From the IMG/VR virus record IMGVR_UViG_3300050343_000194, positions 1 to 27,781 of that record: a stretch of DNA of 27,781 bases. The stretch is one strand, 5' to 3'. The notes below the pieces were generated by a model that did not search any database, was not told where the DNA came from, and was given only the letters and a program-made list of their open reading frames with translations. The DNA comes from a virus. Of this stretch, positions 1-3,751 are shown in pieces; positions within the stretch are counted from its first letter, which is position 1; each line of letters opens with the position of its first letter. The position numbers and the translations under genes are program-made.

Positions 1-7
1 GTATTAA

Positions 8-94
8 GAGAGGTGTGCCCACGAAGTACTTCGTTTACGTAAACCCGCCGTTGTTTGTTGGGCAAGTATATCTCTGCATATCTGCCACCCCTCT
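8..94. repeat. Nested inverted repeats, possible structured RNA
   Basis: Two perfect palindromes lie next to each other: ACGAAGTACTTCGT (21-34) and GTTTACGTAAAC (33-44). They are enclosed by a 6-bp stem, TGCCCA (16-21) with TGGGCA (59-64). An imperfect outer stem joins positions 9-15 to 86-94 (AGAGG with CCTCT, plus TG with CA). The whole folds on paper into a closed multi-branch structure, just downstream of the tRNA-like element at 100-178 on the minus strand. No gene is seen here. It could be a 3' processing or termination structure, or DNA-level palindromes bound by a dimeric protein. No U-tract follows, so a standard intrinsic terminator is unlikely. Confidence 0.4.
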
Positions 95-99
95 GTTAG

Positions 100-178
100 T
101 GGAAGTGGGCGGAATCGAACCGCCGTTTAAGTTAGTGTGACTTTCGCCTCCTATTTCTTAGCTTACCTTATCACTCCC
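100..178 (-). ncRNA. tRNA-like element 1 (acceptor stem plus T arm)
   Basis: Read on the minus strand, a perfect T arm is present: 5-bp stem GGCGG/CCGCC closing the canonical loop TTCGATT (TTCRANY, with G53-C61). It is followed by CACTTCC, which pairs with GGGAGTG at the 5' end (172-178; 6 Watson-Crick pairs and one G-U). A discriminator-like A and then CTAA follow; CCA is not encoded. The 47 nt between acceptor and T arm do not give a clear D arm or an anticodon loop with U33. The best anticodon-like hairpin is AAGT/ACTT with loop CACACTA. It may be a degenerate tRNA, a tRNA mimic, or a minimal version of a tmRNA tRNA-like domain, whose 5' end it loosely resembles (GGG...GATAAGG). The amino acid cannot be assigned. 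Confidence 0.5.
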
Positions 179-253
179 GTTAGTAGCTAGCAATTCACTT
201 ACGTATGAGAATCCATCATATAACCTATTTTTCATGATCAACTTCAAACTCAT
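158..253 (-). CDS. Possible 31-residue micro-protein
   Basis: A short reading frame starts at ATG 253, 21 nt after the stop of the zinc-finger-like gene at 275-463, and ends with TAA at 158. The product begins MSLKLIMKNR and ends NGSDKVS; it has no recognisable domain. Its last seven codons plus the stop overlap the 5' part of tRNA-like element 1. An ATG seven codons later is an alternative start. Support is only positional: neighbouring genes in this block are equally small and tightly packed. It may be a chance frame, and no function is proposed. Confidence 0.3.
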   Translation of the reverse strand: MSLKLIMKNRLYDGFSYVSELLATNGSDKVS

Positions 254-274
254 CTAATTAAGCTACTCGTCTAG

Positions 275-463
275 CTACTTTCTTCGCCAAGCTCTGTGCA
301 CTGATGCACTTACTTCTTGGCTAACTATTTGTATTTCAAGCACTTGCTTGTTAGCAATGATAGGTACATAACTGTAGTCTTGAACTGTGCTACAAGGAAC
401 ACAAGTTTTATATCCATAACCTACTCTTATTGGGTGTACTTTTTCGCCGCATTTACAATACAT
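275..463 (-). CDS. Small putative zinc-binding protein (62 aa)
   Basis: The protein has an N-terminal CxC pair (MYCKCGEKVHP) and, about 18 residues later, a CxxC pair (YKTCVPCS). This spacing is typical of a treble-clef or zinc-ribbon fold binding one Zn ion. The C-terminal half has no recognisable motif. Small proteins with a CxCG...GYxTCxxCS layout are, from memory, common in phages of aquatic bacteria, but their role is not known. The start at 463 lies 20 nt downstream of promoter-like motif copy 1 (483-520), which supports it. There is no Shine-Dalgarno sequence; the leader is A/T-rich. It is probably the first gene of the last leftward cassette in the window, followed by a possible micro-ORF and tRNA-like element 1. 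Nucleic-acid binding is plausible but inferred only from the zinc pattern. Confidence 0.7.
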   Translation of the reverse strand: MYCKCGEKVHPIRVGYGYKTCVPCSTVQDYSYVPIIANKQVLEIQIVSQEVSASVHRAWRRK

Positions 464-482
464 ATATTTAATTTAATTTGTT

Positions 483-520
483 ACATTTATATTATCGATA
501 TGTATTCGTATTTGTTTTGT
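483..520 (-). promoter_or_regulatory. Promoter-like motif copy 1
   Basis: Minus-strand consensus AAATACGA, then a spacer, then CGATAATATAAATGT. The two CG dinucleotides (496-497 and 507-508) are exactly 11 bp apart, as in the other five copies. It lies 20 bp upstream of the start at 463 and directly after the stop of the gene at 522-653. The TAATATAAAT part resembles a -10 box. The recognising polymerase or sigma factor is unknown. Confidence 0.7.
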
Positions 521-521
521 G

Positions 522-653
522 TTAATACATATCTTGTTGCCACTTTGGTATCTCGGAATTATATCTAGTCCAATACTCTCGCTCTATCGCCTCGATTTCT
601 ACCAATTTAATCTTGTGATGACTAAACTTCCGTTTCTTTCTGGATTTCTTCAT
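522..653 (-). CDS. Small basic/acidic protein (43 aa)
   Basis: The frame opens with ATG 653 inside the 3' end of the gene at 622-819, in a different frame, and ends with TAA at 522, two bases before promoter-like motif copy 1. The product begins MKKSRKKRKFSHHK, a strongly basic stretch, followed by an amphipathic, acidic segment (VEIEAIEREYWTRY) that looks helical. No family is recognised. Its exact fit between the previous gene and the next motif is the same arrangement as for the genes at 1409-1558 and 2200-2340, which argues that it is real. The basic N-terminus could bind nucleic acid, but this is only a guess. It is probably co-transcribed with 622-819 and 822-1004 from motif copy 2. Confidence 0.55.
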   Translation of the reverse strand: MKKSRKKRKFSHHKIKLVEIEAIEREYWTRYNSEIPKWQQDMY

Positions 654-819
654 ACATTTTTTTGATCGCTAGATACATTACATGAGCATGTAGTTCATTA
701 TAAGAGTCGCCTTCAACGTGAAACTCTGCTATTTGCCAGTGAATGCTGTCATACATTAATTCTTTAGTGACGTCAGCAATACCTTGTGCTACCTCGTCTA
801 TTTCTTTCATTTTACTCAT
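622..819 (-). CDS. Hypothetical protein (65 aa)
   Basis: The start ATG at 819 (MSKMKEIDEVAQ) is preferred over an upstream in-frame ATG at 861, because the upstream gene stops at 822 and leaves a 2-nt gap. The longer version would overlap that gene by about 40 nt. A further ATG lies three codons in. The product is acidic and probably mostly helical, with a His-containing middle (NELHAHVMYLAIKKMYEEI). No known domain is recognised. It is the second gene of a three-gene cassette (822-1004, 622-819, 522-653) that would be read from promoter-like motif copy 2. Its function is unknown. Confidence 0.6.
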   Translation of the reverse strand: MSKMKEIDEVAQGIADVTKELMYDSIHWQIAEFHVEGDSYNELHAHVMYLAIKKMYEEIQKETEV

Positions 820-821
820 AG

Positions 822-1004
822 TTATGCTTTTATATATGTTAAACCTTTGTGGTTGAACCATTCAGATATACCGATTTGATCGCTACCGTCTTTGTCATTA
901 TATTTAAATGCAAATGTTGGTGGTAGATTGCCAAGATTGTATGGCTTATAGGTAATACCGTTTAGTTTTAATTTTTTCTCGTGGAGTTTTTTAAGTTTAT
1001 TCAT
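822..1004 (-). CDS. Hypothetical protein (60 aa)
   Basis: The product begins with a Lys-rich segment (MNKLKKLHEKKLKLNGITY) followed by a more hydrophilic region ending in GLTYIKA. No domain is recognised. ATG 1004 lies only 7 bp from the edge of promoter-like motif copy 2 (1011-1048), so the transcript would have almost no leader, and the protein may be translated from a leaderless or near-leaderless mRNA. The gene is followed after 2 nt by the gene at 622-819. Its position right behind the motif, and the motif's overlap with the preceding gene's stop codon, support the start. No function can be assigned. Confidence 0.65.
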   Translation of the reverse strand: MNKLKKLHEKKLKLNGITYKPYNLGNLPPTFAFKYNDKDGSDQIGISEWFNHKGLTYIKA

Positions 1005-1010
1005 ATATTG

Positions 1011-1048
1011 TTTATTATATTATCGTTAGTTATTCGTATTTACTTTGT
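1011..1048 (-). promoter_or_regulatory. Promoter-like motif copy 2
   Basis: Same minus-strand pattern AAATACGA-spacer-CGATAATAT as the other copies, with CGs at 1024-1025 and 1035-1036, 11 bp apart. It overlaps the stop codon (1040-1042) of the gene at 1040-1252 and lies 7 bp before the start at 1004. Confidence 0.7.
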
Positions 1049-1252
1049 ATAATCAACATTCGGTTGTATACTTGCAGCGACACCTTGTCTGAATTGCCAC
1101 TCTCGTCTGCGATATTCGTGATCGGTGCACCACTTACGCCATGCTTTACTTACTGTATTGTTAGTACCGTATTTCGCTTCGAACTCTTCGACTTGCTTTA
1201 GTTTAGCGTCGATTTGGTCTTGAGGATAGTCGTTGAATTTAGTAGAAGTCAT
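1040..1252 (-). CDS. Hypothetical protein (70 aa)
   Basis: The product begins MTSTKFNDYPQDQIDAKLKQ and contains a helical, charged middle with several aromatic residues (KAWRKWCTDHEYRRREWQFR), then a short tail. No domain is recognised. Its start overlaps the 3' end of the 39-codon gene at 1239-1358 by 14 nt, suggesting translational coupling. Its stop codon lies inside promoter-like motif copy 2. It is the second gene of a two-gene cassette read from motif copy 3. The Trp/Arg-rich centre would suit a small protein- or nucleic-acid-binding factor, but that is speculation. Confidence 0.65.
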   Translation of the reverse strand: MTSTKFNDYPQDQIDAKLKQVEEFEAKYGTNNTVSKAWRKWCTDHEYRRREWQFRQGVAASIQPNVDYTK

Positions 1253-1358
1253 AGTATATGTCTAAAACGGTTGATTTTTCTTCGCTAGTCAGTTTAGAGT
1301 AGCACTTGTTATATTTTCTGTAGCTTATTTTAAGCAGATAGGTATTCATATGTCCCAT
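1239..1358 (-). CDS. Small hypothetical protein (39 aa)
   Basis: The frame starts at ATG 1358 (MGHMNTYLLKISYRKYNK) and ends with TAA at 1239, overlapping the next gene's start at 1252 by 14 nt. The product is basic in its first half and ends in a Tyr-rich tail (LDIYYDFY). The ATG lies 12 bp from promoter-like motif copy 3 (1370-1407), the same geometry as the larger genes here, which is the main support for a frame this short. A second ATG three codons in is an alternative start. No family is recognised. Confidence 0.5.
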   Translation of the reverse strand: MGHMNTYLLKISYRKYNKCYSKLTSEEKSTVLDIYYDFY

Positions 1359-1369
1359 AGTATTATTTA

Positions 1370-1407
1370 TTTATTATATTATCGTTAATTATTCGTATTT
1401 GTTTTGT
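1370..1407 (-). promoter_or_regulatory. Promoter-like motif copy 3
   Basis: Minus-strand AAATACGA-spacer-CGATAATAT with CGs at 1383-1384 and 1394-1395, 11 bp apart. It lies 2 bp after the stop of the gene at 1409-1558 and 12 bp before the start at 1358. Confidence 0.7.
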
Positions 1408-1408
1408 G

Positions 1409-1558
1409 TTATCCGTAGATTCCGAAGCTTGTTGGTGCTCCGTTTTGTATCATATTTATTATTAATGAAATGGAACCAAAGATTACTAGAGTTACTTGAG
1501 CATAAGCGATCACGCCTATTACTATGTTAAGTACTTTGTTGTGGTGAAATTTTCTCAT
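1409..1558 (-). CDS. Small single-span membrane protein (49 aa)
   Basis: The frame starts at ATG 1558, right after the stop of the preceding gene (TAA at 1560-1562), and ends with TAA at 1409. Residues about 9-36 form one long hydrophobic stretch (LNIVIGVIAYAQVTLVIFG and onward) flanked by a basic N-terminus (MRKFHHNK) and a polar tail. This predicts one transmembrane helix, probably with the N-terminus inside. No family is recognised. Small membrane proteins among early phage genes often modify host envelope functions or superinfection, but nothing in this sequence shows that directly. The close junction with its neighbour supports it as a real gene. Confidence 0.6.
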   Translation of the reverse strand: MRKFHHNKVLNIVIGVIAYAQVTLVIFGSISLIINMIQNGAPTSFGIYG

Positions 1559-1559
1559 A

Positions 1560-1715
1560 TTATTTATTTGTTGATTTATAAAATTCTATTCTATCTAAGA
1601 CATCTTGTCTAGTTATTTCACCTTCCATTTGTTTACCGATGTAGTGAGTCATGTCGATTTCTTTGCCGTTAGGACAAGTTAAAGTATATATCATATTATT
1701 ATTTTTAGTTGACAT
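1560..1715 (-). CDS. Hypothetical protein with a tRNA-like leader (51 aa)
   Basis: The frame is open from 1763, but the best start is ATG 1715 (MSTKNNNMIYTLTCPNGKEI). The longer version would translate through tRNA-like element 2 and give an atypical N-terminus. From 1715 the product looks like a compact domain: a short beta-like IYTLTCPNGKEI, then a helical, charged tail ending FYKSTNK. No family is recognised. The ATG lies inside the acceptor-like 3' strand of tRNA-like element 2, so translation may depend on opening that stem. The gene is followed immediately by the small membrane protein at 1409-1558 and is read from promoter-like motif copy 4 with an 87-nt leader, much longer than the 7-21 nt of its neighbours. 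Confidence 0.6.
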   Translation of the reverse strand: MSTKNNNMIYTLTCPNGKEIDMTHYIGKQMEGEITRQDVLDRIEFYKSTNK

Positions 1716-1749
1716 AGTGAGAATCGAACTCACATAAACCATTATGTCA
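1709..1749 (-). ncRNA. tRNA-like element 2 in a 5' leader
   Basis: On the minus strand TGACATA (1743-1749) pairs perfectly with TATGTCA (1710-1716). Inside lies a perfect T arm: GTGAG/CTCAC closing TTCGATT (1717-1733). Only 9 nt separate the 5' acceptor-like strand from the T arm, so the D and anticodon arms are absent. The result is a 12-bp coaxial acceptor/T minihelix. A and CTAA follow, as in element 1. The 3' strand contains the ATG (1713-1715) of the gene at 1560-1715. A separate hairpin with a 7-bp stem (1752-1758 with 1779-1785) sits just upstream. It is likely a translational control element or tRNA mimic. Confidence 0.6.
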
Positions 1750-1801
1750 TTACTTGTTCGCATTTTTATACTTATAGAAACAAGTGGAACTTAAAGTTGT
1801 T

Positions 1802-1839
1802 ACATTTATATTATCGATTACCGATCGTATTTAATCTGT
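1802..1839 (-). promoter_or_regulatory. Promoter-like motif copy 4
   Basis: Minus-strand AAATACGA-spacer-CGATAATATAAATGT with CGs at 1815-1816 and 1826-1827, 11 bp apart. It overlaps the stop codon of the gene at 1831-2142. It is the only copy with a long gap (87 bp) to the next start; that gap holds a hairpin and tRNA-like element 2. Confidence 0.7.
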
Positions 1840-2142
1840 AACTGGATTTCTGTCTAGGATTAAATGTCTAGTATTTTTAGGCATATCGGTTGACTGTGAC
1901 CAGTATTGTCTCTTAATCCAGCAAGGCATTATAGATAACTTAGGTAACATTACTTTCAACACTTCGTCGTGATTGTAAGTTCTCTTAACACCTTTCTTGT
2001 TAGTGAAAGAGATGATTTGATTTCTACCGAGCCAAGACTTTCTTACTACAAAGTTCTTTCTTTCGATTGGTGGATAGATCGCACTTAATTCTTCAGTGCT
2101 TAGTTTACTGATAGCTTTCGCTAATAATTCTTTATTACTCAT
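1831..2142 (-). CDS. Hypothetical protein (103 aa)
   Basis: This is the longest leftward gene in the window. It begins with a helical segment (MSNKELLAKAISKLSTEELS), followed by a basic, beta-rich part with IISFTNKKGVKRTYNHDEVL and a tail ending DRNPVTD. No family is recognised with confidence. The overall charge is positive, which would allow nucleic-acid binding. ATG 2142 lies 18 bp from promoter-like motif copy 5 (2160-2197), supporting the start, and the leader is A/T-only with no Shine-Dalgarno sequence. Its stop overlaps motif copy 4. It appears to be a single-gene cassette. Confidence 0.7.
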   Translation of the reverse strand: MSNKELLAKAISKLSTEELSAIYPPIERKNFVVRKSWLGRNQIISFTNKKGVKRTYNHDEVLKVMLPKLSIMPCWIKRQYWSQSTDMPKNTRHLILDRNPVTD

Positions 2143-2159
2143 ATTATATTTATTTATTT

Positions 2160-2197
2160 ACATTTATATTATCGTTTACTCTTCGTATTTAGTTTGT
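2160..2197 (-). promoter_or_regulatory. Promoter-like motif copy 5
   Basis: Minus-strand AAATACGA-spacer-CGATAATATAAATGT with CGs at 2173-2174 and 2184-2185, 11 bp apart. It lies 3 bp after the stop of the gene at 2200-2340 and 18 bp before the start at 2142. Confidence 0.7.
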
Positions 2198-2199
2198 AT

Positions 2200-2340
2200 T
2201 TAACATTCTTCAACTTTCAATACATCGTCTAATTTATAGAAATTAAAGACTTCTTGAATTGTGTTTACTTTTAGGTATTTAACATAGTTTGTAGGAATTC
2301 CATTTTTATTCCAAGTATTCTCTAAAGTTATTTTAAACAT
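2200..2340 (-). CDS. Small hypothetical protein (46 aa)
   Basis: The frame runs from ATG 2340 (MFKITLENTWNKNGIP) to TAA at 2200. The product is small and mixed beta/alpha in appearance, with TNYVKYLKVNTIQEVFNFYK in the middle and an acidic end (DDVLKVEEC). No family is recognised. Its ATG is 21 bp from promoter-like motif copy 6 and its stop is 3 bp from motif copy 5, so it fills exactly one motif-to-motif cassette. That is the main evidence it is expressed. It is the first leftward gene beside the divergent non-coding region. Confidence 0.6.
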   Translation of the reverse strand: MFKITLENTWNKNGIPTNYVKYLKVNTIQEVFNFYKLDDVLKVEEC

Positions 2341-2360
2341 AGTATTGTTATTTGTTTGTT

Positions 2361-2398
2361 ACATATATATTATCGTATACCAATCGTATTAGGTTTGT
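2361..2398 (-). promoter_or_regulatory. Promoter-like motif copy 6
   Basis: A slightly diverged copy (AATACGA-spacer-CGATAATATATATGT on the minus strand) with CGs at 2374-2375 and 2385-2386, 11 bp apart. It lies 21 bp before the start at 2340. No gene lies upstream; it borders the divergent non-coding region, so it is likely the first promoter of the leftward block. Confidence 0.65.
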
Positions 2399-2399
2399 A

Positions 2400-2849
2400 A
2401 AGTAGTACTATTGTTTAGTAGTAGAAAAATAGTTGTAGGTATTATGCGAGGTGTCATTGTGTCATACAATAAGACAACACGTCATATGTCATAGTGTCAT
2501 GACGATCAGTCACTTACTTAGTACACTGAACTGGTTTGGTACGGTGATATAGGTAATGCTATACGTGATACAGTATGTGCAGTAAAAAAGGTGAAACATT
2601 TACAGGAAATTATTTTAGTTAGTAGTGATGAGTAGCATGTAGTAGCGCGGTTGCAGACATATATACAACGTAAAACCTAAATGACTAGGGGGGCTGGGTA
2701 AATAAAAACAGTTTCCCATATGGAATACGGGGTAAATACGGTAAAAGCAACCCTATACCCCAATATTTGCAATGATTTTTTTTTGAGACATTAGCTAGTT
2801 ATATATAAATAGTAGTACCCTATTGTCACACTTTTAAGTACTTCTTTAA
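2400..2849. other. Divergent non-coding region
   Basis: About 450 bp with no credible gene on either strand, separating the leftward small genes from the rightward virion genes. It holds a GTCAT repeat cluster (2452-2503), a G-run (gggggg near 2690), an inverted repeat GGGGTA...TACCCC between about 2729 and 2761, and a run of nine T (2776-2784). Near-identical direct repeats AGTAGTAC-(CC)-TATTGT begin at 2401 and 2811, at its two ends. A region of this kind would suit an origin and/or a late promoter for the rightward operon. No clear host-type promoter could be chosen by eye. Confidence 0.5.
2452..2503. repeat. GTCAT iteron-like cluster
   Basis: GTCAT occurs five times in direct orientation at 2453, 2461, 2481, 2488 and 2496. 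Four of these are TGTCAT. An overlapping inverted ATGAC lies at 2499-2503. Spacings are 8, 20, 7 and 8 bp. The cluster sits in the divergent non-coding region and could be operator or initiator binding sites. No binding protein is identified. Confidence 0.45.
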
Positions 2850-3113
2850 ATGCGTAATCATACTCGTATGACCCAGAAACTTTCCGCTACTGCTCGAAGA
2901 GACAAGGCCGCTAGAGATAAGGCTTATGCAATGACGCCTGCTAGGAAGGCGAAGAAAGCGCATGCAGAGAGAGAAGCAAGAGCGAATCCATCTGAAGCTA
3001 AGAATAAAGACTATGATCACAAAGATCAGAGATGGGAATCACCTAAACAAAACAGAGGTAACGATGGTTTAGGTACAAAGAAAGAATCTAACAACAACTA
3101 CACAACTAAATAA
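2850..3113 (+). CDS. Small highly basic protein (87 aa)
   Basis: The protein is rich in Lys, Arg and Ala (ATARRDKAARDKAYAMTPAR, then KAKKAHAEREARA), with a polar, Asn/Lys-rich C-terminus. The N-terminal two thirds look like one long charged helix and the last third looks disordered. No domain is recognised. It is the first gene of the rightward block, followed after one base by the gene at 3115. The composition fits a DNA- or RNA-binding, or virion-internal, protein, but this is inferred from charge alone. The start at 2850 follows an A/T-rich leader; ATG codons six and twenty-seven codons later are alternatives. Confidence 0.6.
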   Translation: MRNHTRMTQKLSATARRDKAARDKAYAMTPARKAKKAHAEREARANPSEAKNKDYDHKDQRWESPKQNRGNDGLGTKKESNNNYTTK

Positions 3114-3114
3114 C

Positions 3115-3345
3115 ATGGCAAGAATATCTACATACCCATTAGACGGCACCATAGCTTCAACAGATAAGCTATTAGGTACTGATGAAAACAATGTAACTAC
3201 CAAGAACTTCCAAATACAGAACATAACTACTTATATAAATACCCAAACGGTAACAGAGCACGCAGATAACGCAGCTGCTATAGCCGCAGGACTACCGGTA
3301 GGAACAAGATACAGGACTGGTGATTTCTTAAAGATAGTACATTAA
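3115..3345 (+). CDS. Short tail-fibre-like protein (76 aa)
   Basis: The N-terminus MARISTYPLD...DKLLGTDE...TKNFQIQNI matches the start of the 244-residue protein at 3752 (MARISTYPVD...SDILLGTDA...TKNFRISDI). The two are therefore paralogues over about 45 residues. The C-terminus (AAAIAAGLPVGTRYRTGDFL) is a motif that I recall at the ends of phage tail-fibre and structural proteins. The gene is probably a short virion or fibre component, or a remnant made of an attachment module plus a tip module. It ends 1 base before the holin gene. The exact role is unknown. Confidence 0.65.
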   Translation: MARISTYPLDGTIASTDKLLGTDENNVTTKNFQIQNITTYINTQTVTEHADNAAAIAAGLPVGTRYRTGDFLKIVH

Positions 3346-3346
3346 C

Positions 3347-3745
3347 ATGAAAAAATTATTTGCATGGCTAACCGGAGGGGTTATCAAAGAAATAGGTAAC
3401 GTAATTGATAACTTATCTACATCGAAAGAAGAAAAGCTTATAATAAAGAAGCAAATACAGCAGATATTAGAGGATGCAGACAATAATGCTCAAATTCAAG
3501 TAACAGAACGCTGGAAATCAGACATGAATTCAGATAGTTTCTTGTCTAAAAACATAAGACCTATGGTTCTTATATATTTAACTGTAATATTCAGTGCATT
3601 ATCGTTTACAGATGGTAACATTGGTACATTTAAAGTAGCTAAAGAGTATATACCTATATTTCAGACATTATTAGTGACTGTTTACGGGGCATATTTTGTT
3701 GGTAGAAGTTGGGAAAAGGCAAAAAACACAATATTAAAGAAATAA
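3347..3745 (+). CDS. Phage holin, 3TM family
   Basis: The 132-residue protein has an N-terminal hydrophobic/amphipathic segment (MKKLFAWLTGGVIKEIGNVI), a charged helical part, then two clear membrane segments around MVLIYLTVIFSALSF and IFQTLLVTVYGAYFVG. The ending GRSWEKAKN follows the GRSxEK pattern of the 3TM holin family (PF11351). Members permeabilise the inner membrane late in infection so that the lytic enzyme can reach the cell wall. No endolysin gene is recognisable in this window. The gene sits between the two paralogous short fibre genes, an arrangement in which lysis functions are embedded in the fibre cassette. The family call is by motif recognition only. Confidence 0.7.
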   Translation: MKKLFAWLTGGVIKEIGNVIDNLSTSKEEKLIIKKQIQQILEDADNNAQIQVTERWKSDMNSDSFLSKNIRPMVLIYLTVIFSALSFTDGNIGTFKVAKEYIPIFQTLLVTVYGAYFVGRSWEKAKNTILKK

Positions 3746-3751
3746 TAGGAA

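Noticed and set aside
317-568. 83-codon forward frame with hydrophobic stretches
   Set aside because: It overlaps the leftward zinc-finger-like gene, motif copy 1 and the 43-codon gene; the hydrophobicity comes from AT-rich antisense DNA.
2783-2809. TTGAGA...TATAAA as a host-type promoter for the rightward genes
   Set aside because: The spacer is 15 bp, shorter than usual for sigma-70, and Bacteroidota promoters use other boxes; by-eye support is too weak.
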